Below, in pieces: positions 6,707 through 12,229 of a stretch of 12,229 nucleotides of DNA. Each line of letters opens with the position of its first letter. Within the stretch, counting starts at the first letter, position 1. This stretch comes from Hirudo medicinalis (lineage: Eukaryota > Annelida > Clitellata > Hirudinida > Hirudinidae): NCBI GenBank assembly GCA_011800805.1, contig MPNW01000825.1:49179-61407 (forward strand). The letters run 5' to 3'. The position numbers and the translations under genes are program-made. The notes beneath the pieces are model-generated. The model did no database searches. It was not told the origin of the DNA and was given only the letters and a program-made list of their open reading frames with translations.

Positions 6707-7646
6707 AGAGAACTTCATTATCATTGGTTATTACTGTTATTCTTTGTTGTTATTGTTTGTTATTATTTTTATTGTTTAATTTTATCCTCTCACTGGAATG
6801 TAACATTGTTTACAATGTTACATGTCTAAAGCGAAAGTACTTTGATTACAATTGAACTTAAGTTTTCATTATTTCTATCATAAATTTATTCATAAATGCT
6901 CGTGTTTTAGTGAATAATTGAGAATTTAAAATAATTTAAACACAAATTACACTCCACAATTTGTCAGCACCGTTCAAATTAATGAACTCCACCTTTCAAA
7001 ATTGAAAGACAAATTGCTGGAGCCCACCTGTGACAAAAATGAATGGTGATTCACAACACCTGCCGAAATGCCTCAAATATGAGTAAGAATATTGACGGAG
7101 TACAAATTATTATTATTTATTTAAGTAACAAGTAACGTTTTTAAATTGGTTTTAAAAAAAAATCTTCATTTGTCTCTAAGTCTTCATTGTCATGTTCAGA
7201 TGTTCAGAATGGAATGGTGATACGCGAACCGTGCGTTTGATCAAGGATAAACTTTTACCGGAATAACTTTTTTTTTTAAATTGACGAATTTGTAGCTGCA
7301 AAATAATGATATAATTGAATTTATGTCGTTCATAAACTCATGAACAAATAAATAAAACATTGCAACACATTTTTTCTCTGGAAAGGAATTAAATTAAATT
7401 GCACAAATTAAATTGCATCGACGCATGAAATGTCCACATTTGATCAAAGATAATGCGATCTGCAAAATGACATTTGGAGAATTCCAACGTCAATTTATGC
7501 TCAATTTATTGTAAATTTACCATTAATCGTAAAATTGTAAAACTAAAAATAATATTTGAAACGGCTCTAAATATTTGGCTCTCTTTATTATTATTTATTT
7601 AGTAAAATTAAAAATTATCTAGCAAGTGAATAATTTCATTTATTCT
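6707..7646. other. Probable intron or intergenic DNA; only weak exon-like fragments
   Basis: Just after the S1 donor there is a TTATTGTTTGTTATT-rich patch and, at about 6800-6822, an inverted repeat (GTAACATTGTTTACAATGTTAC) able to form a hairpin. At 6969-7048 a plus frame reads TVQINELHLSKLKDKLLEP after a TTTGTCAG acceptor, and at 7208-7268 another follows ATGTTCAG, but neither resembles Hv1 S2 and both stop quickly. The rest is A/T-rich with poly-A and poly-T runs. Confidence 0.5.
6801..6822. repeat. Perfect inverted repeat (hairpin)
   Basis: GTAACATTG and CAATGTTAC flank a four-base TTTA loop, giving a 9-bp perfect stem. It lies 100 bases into the presumed intron after the S1 exon. A structural or regulatory role is not shown. 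Confidence 0.6.
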
Positions 7647-7910
7647 TTAAATGTCAAATAAGTTGCACAGAAGGAATTTACATCTGCAGCAGGGCACTTG
7701 AAGGTCGGTTCTTCTTATCGAGAATTGAATTCTGTGAACCTGGAATGTTGAACTTCTCAACAACTCAACTTGTCTCAACAACTCAACTTGCCTCAACAAC
7801 TCCACACAACAACATCCAACTTTAAGTTCATATTTTGCCTTCATTTTGTTCAACAATTCGCCACAAGTCTTCCATGTCAGTTTGATCTTTAACAATCTTT
7901 CGTTAACAGA
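7647..7910 (-). CDS. Candidate minus-strand terminal exon
   Basis: On the minus strand the strong acceptor TTTTGTATTTCCAG| precedes a frame open for 87 codons to TAA at 7647. It starts SVNERLLKIKLTWKTCGELLNKM and continues KAKYELKVGCCC, then three ELLRQV-type hexapeptides, then a Cys-containing end (QVPCCRCKFLLCNLF). The Leu-rich central part could form a short coiled coil, but it is encoded by an 18-bp tandem repeat. No family is recognised and no ATG fits the exon boundary, so an upstream exon would be needed. No upstream partner was identified. Confidence 0.25.
   Translation of the reverse strand, partial: SVNERLLKIKLTWKTCGELLNKMKAKYELKVGCCCVELLRQVELLRQVELLRSSTFQVHRIQFSIRRTDLQVPCCRCKFLLCNLFDI
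7755..7803. repeat. 18-bp tandem repeat, 2.7 copies
   Basis: TCTCAACAACTCAACTTG at 7755-7772 and 7773-7790 is identical; a third copy (7791-7803) starts with C and diverges. It encodes ELLRQV on the minus strand. Confidence 0.95.
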
Positions 7911-7931
7911 CTGGAAATACAAAATTAACAA

Positions 7932-8290
7932 AATATCACATTATAAATGAGGTAATACATAATTTACTTATTACTAAATAATTTATTATTTTTAATACAT
8001 TTTAATAATTTTTTAAAAATTTATTTATCAATTTATATAATTTATTTATAAATAATTATTTATTAACGATTTAGTTAATTAATCTCTCAGTCAGCAATAT
8101 CGTCCTGAGTGTCTAAACAATCAGATGTTCCTCACATTCAAAGCTTGACTTTCTTTTGAAGGACAATTACTTCAACTATGCAATTTCATCTTCAAATACT
8201 CAAATACTCAAATGGAAAAAGGACAATTAATAATTAATAATTACTTAACCAAACATAAATCACTGCAACCACAAATCGGTAGAACTGAGC
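7932..8290. other. Non-coding AT-rich stretch
   Basis: From about 7960 to 8080 it is nearly pure A/T with ATTTATTAT motifs, including TTTATT, the complement of a minus-strand AATAAA. That could serve the candidate minus-strand exon ending at 8291. ACTCAAATACTCAAAT repeats occur near 8195. No gene is seen. Confidence 0.5.
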
Positions 8291-8521
8291 TCAAATGTGA
8301 AAGAAGAACTTCATGAAATGCACACTTTCAATCCATCCGTCAGCGCTCTTGACTCTCAAGAGGTTCGGTGTGGAGTCCTGGAATGACGAGGAAGTGGAAG
8401 ACGAAAACTCTTCATCAAGCAAGAAGAATCGAATGTTAGTGAAACTGATGGCTGCCTGTCCTGGAATTTCTGGAAGGCATGTGCAGGTCACAGGATCTCC
8501 GAGTGTCGAGATGGATTGCAT
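8291..8521 (-). CDS. Candidate minus-strand exon, extracellular-type sequence of unknown family
   Basis: The minus-strand acceptor is preceded by a pyrimidine-rich tract, CGTTCATCTTCCTGCGTGCTCTGTTCAG|. From it the frame is open for 76 codons to TGA at 8291-8293: MQSISTLGDPVTCTC, LPEIPGQAAISFTNIRFFLL, an acidic/Ser-rich DEEFSSSTSSSFQDS, then PNLLRVKSADGWIESVHF. The paired Cys and alternating hydrophobic pattern resemble an extracellular beta-sandwich module, but I do not recognise one. It could be a 3'-terminal exon. A plus-strand frame over the same bases (8313-8525) is also open, with weaker splice context, and is treated as its shadow. Confidence 0.4.
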   Translation of the reverse strand: MQSISTLGDPVTCTCLPEIPGQAAISFTNIRFFLLDEEFSSSTSSSFQDSTPNLLRVKSADGWIESVHFMKFFFHI

Positions 8522-8595
8522 CTGAACAGAGCACGCAGGAAGATGAACGACCGAAACATCGCTCCCTGCTTTTGTATCGAGTCTGTGCATTACTA

Positions 8596-8673
8596 GGAGC
8601 ATGCATGCATGCATGCATCACAAATGGATTATGAGGTGCAAGCATGCATTGCAACTGCATTAAGGGATGCATG
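8596..8673. repeat. TGCATG/GCATGCAT cluster
   Basis: A perfect run of GCATGCATGCATGCATGCATC at about 8599-8619, followed by further GCATGCAT and GGATGCATG motifs up to 8673. TGCATG is self-complementary in this arrangement, so it reads the same on both strands. It lies 75-150 bases upstream of the acceptor of the minus-strand exon 8291-8521, a typical place for RBFOX-type UGCAUG splicing elements. Function is inferred. Confidence 0.55.
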
Positions 8674-8701
8674 AATGCATCACAAATACATTACGAGGTG
8701 C
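8613..8701. repeat. Two direct repeats of 27 bp
   Basis: ATGCATCACAAAT followed by a GGATTATGAGGTGC-like end occurs at 8613-8639 and 8675-8701, differing at three positions (24 of 27 identical). The start-to-start spacing is 62 bases. Confidence 0.9.
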
Positions 8702-8802
8702 GGTCAAATTACAAATTATTTCAGGAGTTACTTTTCCTTTACCAGCTTCAAATAATTTAATTTTTGAAAACATTCTCAGATAGTTTTTAACATTTAGACA
8801 AG

Positions 8803-8910
8803 TTTCAATCATCACGTTAATTTCAATCATCATGTTACTTTCAATAATCATGTTAATTTCAATCATCATGTTAATTTCAATCATCATGTTAATTTCAATA
8901 ATCACTTTAA
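8803..8910. repeat. 18-bp minisatellite, six copies
   Basis: Six contiguous units of TTTCAATCATCATGTTAA with one to three changes each (8803, 8821, 8839, 8857, 8875, 8893). Since 18 is a multiple of three it yields artefactual MLISII-type and EINMMI-type frames on the two strands. Confidence 0.95.
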
Positions 8911-9540
8911 TTTCATTCAATTTATATTCAAAAGTTTTAAATGGTTTTTTTAAATTCGGCAACAAAACTTTCAATCTTTTGTCGATAATTAAAAAAAAAT
9001 GTTTAATTACTGAGATTTTTCAGATTAAAAAGTGAACATCTATTCGCAAAGATTTTACAGCTTTTCAAGTTGTTGTTGTTGTTGTAGTTGTTGTTGATGA
9101 TGATGAATGGGTGTTCTCACTGTTAGTTGTTCAAAATTTATTTTATCATTAACATAATATAATCTGTCTCAATCTCGTGTTTGAATTGCTTAATTAGATT
9201 CATTCCTTTACAAATATTAAATTCTATTATTATTATTAGCTTTTGTAGGTCTTTCAAGTTAGCTTATCTGGTTAATTATATTAATATTATAATATATAAT
9301 AATATATATAAATATATTATATATATATATATATATTTATAATTTATAATAATAATAATATATATAATTATTTTAATTATAAATAATATATATATATATT
9401 TGTATTATTATGTTATAATATATAATATTTGATATATTTGATATAAAAACTTGATTAAATGAATAATTTAAAATTTATTAAATATCCTTAGTAAATAATT
9501 GCAACATAAACTTTTAATAAAATCGTCAAAAAATTTTAAA
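8911..9540. other. Non-coding stretch with TTG and AT microsatellites
   Basis: Contains a TTG/GAT trinucleotide tract at 9069-9107, an ATTATTATTATT tract near 9227, and an (AT)n-rich region at 9278-9435 broken by AATAATAAT. No exon is visible. Confidence 0.6.
9278..9435. repeat. (AT)n and (AAT)n microsatellite region
   Basis: Includes an uninterrupted ATATATATATATATATATAT stretch near 9317-9336 and a second near 9390-9401, joined by AAT repeats. The sequence is self-complementary and could extrude cruciforms. Confidence 0.9.
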
Positions 9541-9576
9541 TTGAAAAAATAACTTGACGGTGGAAAGGACACAGAA

Positions 9577-9591
9577 GTTGCCAATAGCAAC
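9577..9591. promoter_or_regulatory. RFX-type X-box
   Basis: GTTGCCAATAGCAAC fits the palindromic RFX consensus GTNRCC-N(1-3)-RGYAAC at every specified position (GTTGCC, AAT, AGCAAC). X-boxes are characteristic of promoters of cilium genes in animals. A CACGTG box lies 22 bases downstream. Which gene it might serve is unknown. Confidence 0.5.
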
Positions 9592-9611
9592 AGACATTCA
9601 TTGATTTCTTG

Positions 9612-9618
9612 TCACGTG
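9612..9618. promoter_or_regulatory. CACGTG E-box (GTCACGTG)
   Basis: GTCACGTGG contains the palindromic E-box CACGTG at 9613-9618, with the GTC flank preferred by USF and TFE-family bHLH-zip factors. It lies in a non-repetitive patch with the X-box at 9577. Confidence 0.4.
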
Positions 9619-9772
9619 GTTTGGAGCGCATTACCGAAGGAAGCATTCTGACCCAATTTTGATGTTTTAGATCATATTTTTAAAGTTAATATGAAATAGC
9701 TATTTACAATTAAATACTAATTAATCATTAATGGAGGTAATTAGTAATATATTAATGAGTTGATAAGTTATT

Positions 9773-9895
9773 GCATCTTCTTCTGATTGATGTGAGCTTA
9801 ACAACAGCAACAACAACAACAACAATAATAATAATAATAATAATAATAACAATAATCTGCTTCATCTTCTGATTGATGTGAGCGTAACAACAACA

Positions 9896-9932
<37 letters not shown>

Positions 9933-10009
9933 CAATAATAATAATAATAATAATAATAACAATAATAATAATAACAATAATCTGCTTCTTCTTCTGATTG
10001 ATGTGAGCG
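9773..10009. repeat. Triplicated 28-bp core separated by AAC/AAT microsatellites
   Basis: The core CTTCTTCTGATTGATGTGAG with its flanks occurs at 9773-9797, 9857-9884 and 9982-10009. The three copies are nearly identical over 25-28 bases. The first two are followed by (AAC)n and (AAT)n tracts of different length. The compound unit thus seems to have duplicated together with its microsatellite. Long Leu- or Ile-rich minus-strand frames here are repeat translation. Confidence 0.9.
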
Positions 10010-10179
10010 CGGACATGTCCGACAAGCACGTGACAAAGGTCTGTATGGACTGATTTTAATTCAATTTGCATATCTCCTCCCAGGGTACTTCCTATTGGTT
10101 GCTATTTTTGTTTTTGCACTGATTTCCATTCACATTGTTGCATTGTTTTGAAAAACAAACAAACCCAATCGATATAAAG
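10010..10179 (+). promoter_or_regulatory. Cluster of promoter-type motifs
   Basis: In order: a 12-bp palindrome CGGACATGTCCG (10010-10021), whose core GGACATGTCC fits a p53-family half-site (RRRCWWGYYY); CACGTGAC (10027-10034); the octamer ATTTGCAT (10064-10071, POU-factor site); an inverted CCAAT, ATTGG (10094-10098); and TATAAAG (10173-10179). All lie in a non-repetitive 170-base patch between microsatellites. Order and spacing would suit a plus-strand promoter starting near 10205, but no coding exon is seen just downstream. Confidence 0.35.
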
Positions 10180-10484
10180 TCCTCAACAAGGAAATCATTC
10201 CCACTTGTTGGAATCCGATGAAAGGAATTCAAAATTATTTTCATTAACAAACAAAAATAAATTAATTCGGAACAAGATGAGATTACTATTAAATATTATT
10301 ATTAAATATTATTATTAAATATTATTATTAAATATTATTATCAAATATTATTATAAATTAATTAAATGACAAAATATGAATTACAAACTAATTAACGTCA
10401 TGCGGTGTGAGATGACGTCACAAAGATTCAAGTGTGAAATATTTGCAAGAGGATTTAATTAGAGATTTGAAAAAAAACTAATCA
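10180..10484. other. Non-coding stretch with a 13-bp repeat and a CRE
   Basis: A TTAAATATTATTA-type 13-bp repeat fills about 10285-10352. A full CRE, TGACGTCA, is at 10413-10420, with a related TAACGTCA at 10393-10400. No gene is visible. Confidence 0.6.
10393..10420. promoter_or_regulatory. CRE palindrome with adjacent half-matching site
   Basis: TGACGTCA at 10413-10420 is a complete CREB/ATF site. TAACGTCA at 10393-10400 differs by one base and is 20 bases away, two helical turns. Function is inferred from motif identity only. Confidence 0.35.
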
Positions 10485-10599
10485 TCGTCATTGTTGTCGT
10501 TGTTGTTGTCGTTGTTGTTGTCGTCGTTGTAGTTGTTGTTGTCGTTGTTGTTGTCGTCATTGTCGTCGTCGTTGTTGTTGTTGTTGTTGTTGTTGTTGT
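10485..10599. repeat. GTT/GTC trinucleotide repeat
   Basis: About 38 trinucleotides of GTT with interspersed GTC. The minus strand reads as long poly-Thr after a GTG codon; this is regarded as repeat translation, though it adjoins the unusual block at 10600. Confidence 0.95.
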
Positions 10600-10823
10600 A
10601 TCCTTATATTTCATATTTCGATATTCCTCATCGAAGCTCACCTACGTGGATCCATATAGAGGAATTCCCCGTCTTTAAACGTTTTGGCTCTGGAAACCTC
10701 CTGACCTTTTCAAGGGGAGCATCCGGTGATCAGGATGACTATGGTCTTACCTTGCGGTACCTATCTTGCCTTACCTTACGAGATTCGACGTGAACTTCGG
10801 CTGTGAGAGGCACTCGCTGGCGC
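10600..10823. other. Unexplained higher-GC, non-repetitive block
   Basis: The block is clearly less A/T-rich than its surroundings and is bounded by a GTT repeat on the left and a TAA repeat on the right. The plus strand is open in one frame from the repeat to TGA at 10791-10793 (FDIPHRSSPTWIHIEEFPVF, then KRFGSGNLLTFSRG, GDQDDYGLTLRYL). The minus strand has donor-like CGTAG|GTGAGC at 10642 and repeated GGTAAG motifs at 10744-10776 (seen as CTTACC on plus). A TAA-tailed retroelement end, an exon, or a structural RNA are all possible. A check by eye against U1, U2, U4, U5, U12, 5S and 7SL RNA gave no convincing match. Confidence 0.4.
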
Positions 10824-11005
10824 TTAATAATAATATTAATAATTAATAATAATAAGTAATAGTAACAATAATAATAATTAATAATTAATAATAATAGTAA
10901 TAATAATAATTAATAATAATAATAATAAATAACAGTAACAATAATAATAATTAATAATAGTAGTAATAATATTAATAGTATTAATAATATTAATTAATAA
11001 TAAAA
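10824..11005. repeat. (TAA)n microsatellite, 5' flank of the LINE
   Basis: About 180 bases of TAA/AAT repeats with occasional TAG, CAG and TTAA interruptions. It abuts the first recognisable LINE codons at 11010, and the LINE ends in the same trinucleotide. This is the pattern expected for an element that inserts in TAA repeats or carries a TAA tail. Confidence 0.95.
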
Positions 11006-11009
11006 TAAT

Positions 11010-11981
11010 TTCTGGATTAAACATTTTTTTCTCTTCATGGCAAATTAACCAACTTTAATGAATTAATGAAAAACCCTGAAAATATCCCACATTGGCTAGT
11101 TCTTGGTCTCACATTCCTCCTCTGAAAAGGTAAAAATCAAAATGATACCAAAAATTACCTCCCAATAACTTGTCTGCCTACTTTATACAAATTATTTAGC
11201 GCTGTGATATCAAACCGACTTTACATTCACTTAGATAAAACAACATATTACCCATGAAACAAAAAAGTTCTCGAAGAGGGTCAAGAGGAAGGATCAACTG
11301 CTTATCAACAAGATGGTTGTAAGGACTGCCAACAAAATGAAGAGGAATCTGGCCACGGCATGGATTGATTACAAGAAAGCTTTTGACAGTATGGCTCATT
11401 CTTGGATTTTGGCATCACTCAATACAATTGCACAATTACCCGATGTGTGGAATATTCCATGAGAGATTGGAAGACTGAACTCATGCTATATCATCGATCG
11501 GGTTGCACAAAAACTGATAAAATTGGCATTAAGAGAGGAATCTTCCAAGGTGACTCTCTCTCGCCCTTCCTTTATGTTTTGCTTTAATAGGCCTATTTAA
11601 TACCTATCTATAATACCCCTATCTTTGATTCTAACATGCTCACTAGATTAAACATAGGATATAAAATAGAATCAAATCAACAAATATCACATTTACTTTA
11701 CCTGGACGACTTAAAAATATTTATCCAGAACTGAGGCCCATCTCAGTAAAGCATTATCCACAGTAAAAACCTTCACTGATGACATTAGCATGGAGTTCGG
11801 CTTAGACAAGTGTGCTGTTGCTGTAATGAAGGGTGGCAAACGAATCAAAAGCCAAAACATGCCAATCGACGATAAGACTTCAATTCAAAGCCTCGACGAA
11901 GAGGAAAGAAGCGCAATGATTGCTTCTTATCCGCTCTGCTCATCAGAAGAAGGACAATGTCAAATTTCTGGACTCGATTGA
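11010..11981 (+). pseudogene. Broken reverse transcriptase of the LINE
   Basis: Homology passes through all three plus frames. FWIKHF (11010-11027) shifts near 11030 to KLTNFNELMKNPENIPHW; an in-frame TGA lies at 11123; NDTKNYLPITCLPTLYKLF follows to a TGA at 11255. A short shifted piece (about 11248-11290) leads to LLINKMV and AWIDYKKAFDSMAHSWIL. A shift near 11440 gives MRDWKTELML and RGIFQGDSLSPFLY, ending at TAA 11585. About 50 unmatched bases precede HLLYLDDLKIF, with catalytic YLDD at 11699-11710, ending at TGA 11732. A last shift gives MEFGLDKCAVAVMKGGKR and SLDEEE before homology fades near 11905. At least five frameshifts and several stops make it non-functional, although both catalytic aspartates of YLDD are kept. 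Confidence 0.93.
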
Positions 11982-12160
11982 ACGATGTTGTGAGCGTCAG
12001 AAATTTAAGGAACAATTACGTTGTTGAAATGTCATGGTTTTGTAATTTTGACTTCAATTTTAGTCCCGCGGAGATCCCGAGCCATGATTGAGGACTCCAA
12101 ACATTTTTCGTTGAGTTTCATTTATTAGGACAGATGGATTTTGACCACTGGGTCGGAAAA

Positions 12161-12229
12161 ATAAAAATAATAATAATAATATAATAATAATAATAATATA
12201 ATAATAATAATAATAAAATAATAATAATA
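12161..12229 (+). repeat. (TAA)n tail of the LINE
   Basis: After GACCACTGGGTCGGAAAAAT the sequence becomes TAA/ATAATAAT repeat to the end of the window. It may be the element's own tail or the right half of the TAA target repeat. Confidence 0.9.

Larger units (their letters stand above)
11010..12229 (+). mobile_element. Degenerate non-LTR retrotransposon (LINE), R4/Dong-like
   Basis: The element comprises a broken reverse transcriptase (11010-11981), a 3' untranslated region (about 11985-12160) and a TAA-repeat tail running to the window edge. The RT motifs (NDTKNY.PITCLPT, AWIDYKKAFDS, RGIFQGDSLSP, YLDDLK, MEFGLDKCA) belong to the non-LTR lineage whose single ORF carries a C-terminal restriction-like endonuclease. 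The TAA repeats on both sides point to R4/Dong-type elements, since Bombyx Dong is known from TAA repeats. The region after RT, where thumb and endonuclease should lie, is missing, so the copy is truncated at the 5' end and internally deleted. Clade placement is tentative; LINE identity is secure. Confidence 0.9.

Noticed and set aside
7208..7268. Possible Hv1 exon after the ATGTTCAG acceptor
   Set aside because: It is in phase with the S1 exon and open for 20 codons, but it does not resemble the S1-S2 loop or S2 and ends in TAA without a donor.
8313..8525. Plus-strand 70-codon ORF
   Set aside because: Opposite-strand shadow of the minus exon 8291-8521, which has a far better acceptor and less biased composition.
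8660..9035. MLISII and EINMMI repeat ORFs
   Set aside because: Translations of the 18-bp minisatellite at 8803-8910.
10010..10030. Full p53 response element
   Set aside because: Only one half-site (GGACATGTCC) fits; the neighbouring CAAG core is at the wrong spacing and breaks the consensus.
9798..10071. Leu- and Ile-rich minus ORFs resembling membrane helices
   Set aside because: They are direct translations of AAC/AAT microsatellites.
10459..10641. Poly-Thr minus ORF
   Set aside because: Translation of the GTT/GTC repeat beginning at a GTG codon; nothing gene-like apart from a short MSFDEEYRN-type start.
11196..11399. 67-codon minus ORF within the LINE
   Set aside because: Antisense shadow of the reverse transcriptase, which is clearly on the plus strand.
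1..12229. CRISPR arrays, bacterial operons, rRNA or tRNA genes
   Set aside because: Tandem repeats here have no spacer structure, no ribosome-binding-site-led genes are present, and no B-box or cloverleaf-like sequence was convincing.

Overview
This is strongly AT-rich nuclear DNA of an animal, almost certainly an invertebrate; I cannot name the lineage. The evidence is short open frames bounded by GT..AG splice signals, a segment matching an animal voltage-gated proton channel, an animal-type non-LTR retrotransposon, an RFX X-box, and dense microsatellites and minisatellites. There is no bacterial gene organisation, and most long ATG/TTG/GTG open frames here are simply translated repeats.

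Layout. 1-3150 is AT-rich intergenic or intronic sequence with small repeats and two weak short ORFs. 3500-3800 holds TCA-repeat DNA and a candidate first coding exon (ATG 3705, donor GTGAGT at 3794). 4229-4490 is a 21-bp minisatellite, followed directly by a candidate exon (4531-4733, donor GTAAGT). 5023-5142 is a 20-copy hexamer array. 5661-5797 has an exactly duplicated splice acceptor and a possible terminal exon. 6234-6270 carries CCAAT and CRE motifs. 6439-6554 is a minisatellite that abuts the best protein-coding signal in the window, exon 6576-6700, which encodes a transmembrane segment closely resembling S1 of the voltage-gated proton channel Hv1 (HVCN1).

6700-9500 is mostly intronic or intergenic, with two candidate minus-strand exons (7647-7910 and 8291-8521) and several minisatellites. 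9570-10200 is a cluster of promoter-type motifs (RFX X-box, two CACGTG boxes, octamer, inverted CCAAT, TATA) interrupted by AAC/AAT microsatellites that carry a triplicated 28-bp core. 10600-10823 is an unexplained higher-GC block. 11010 to the end is a broken R4/Dong-like (tentative clade) LINE whose reverse transcriptase is split by stops and frameshifts, with TAA-repeat DNA on both sides.

How the parts relate. Exon 3705-3793 ends two bases into a codon. That is compatible both with the exon at 4531 (then 5691-5797, closing a 132-residue model) and directly with the Hv1 S1 exon at 6576. These are competing or alternative gene models that transcript data would settle. No S2, S3 or S4 exon of the proton channel was found downstream, so the gene is partial here or has long introns.
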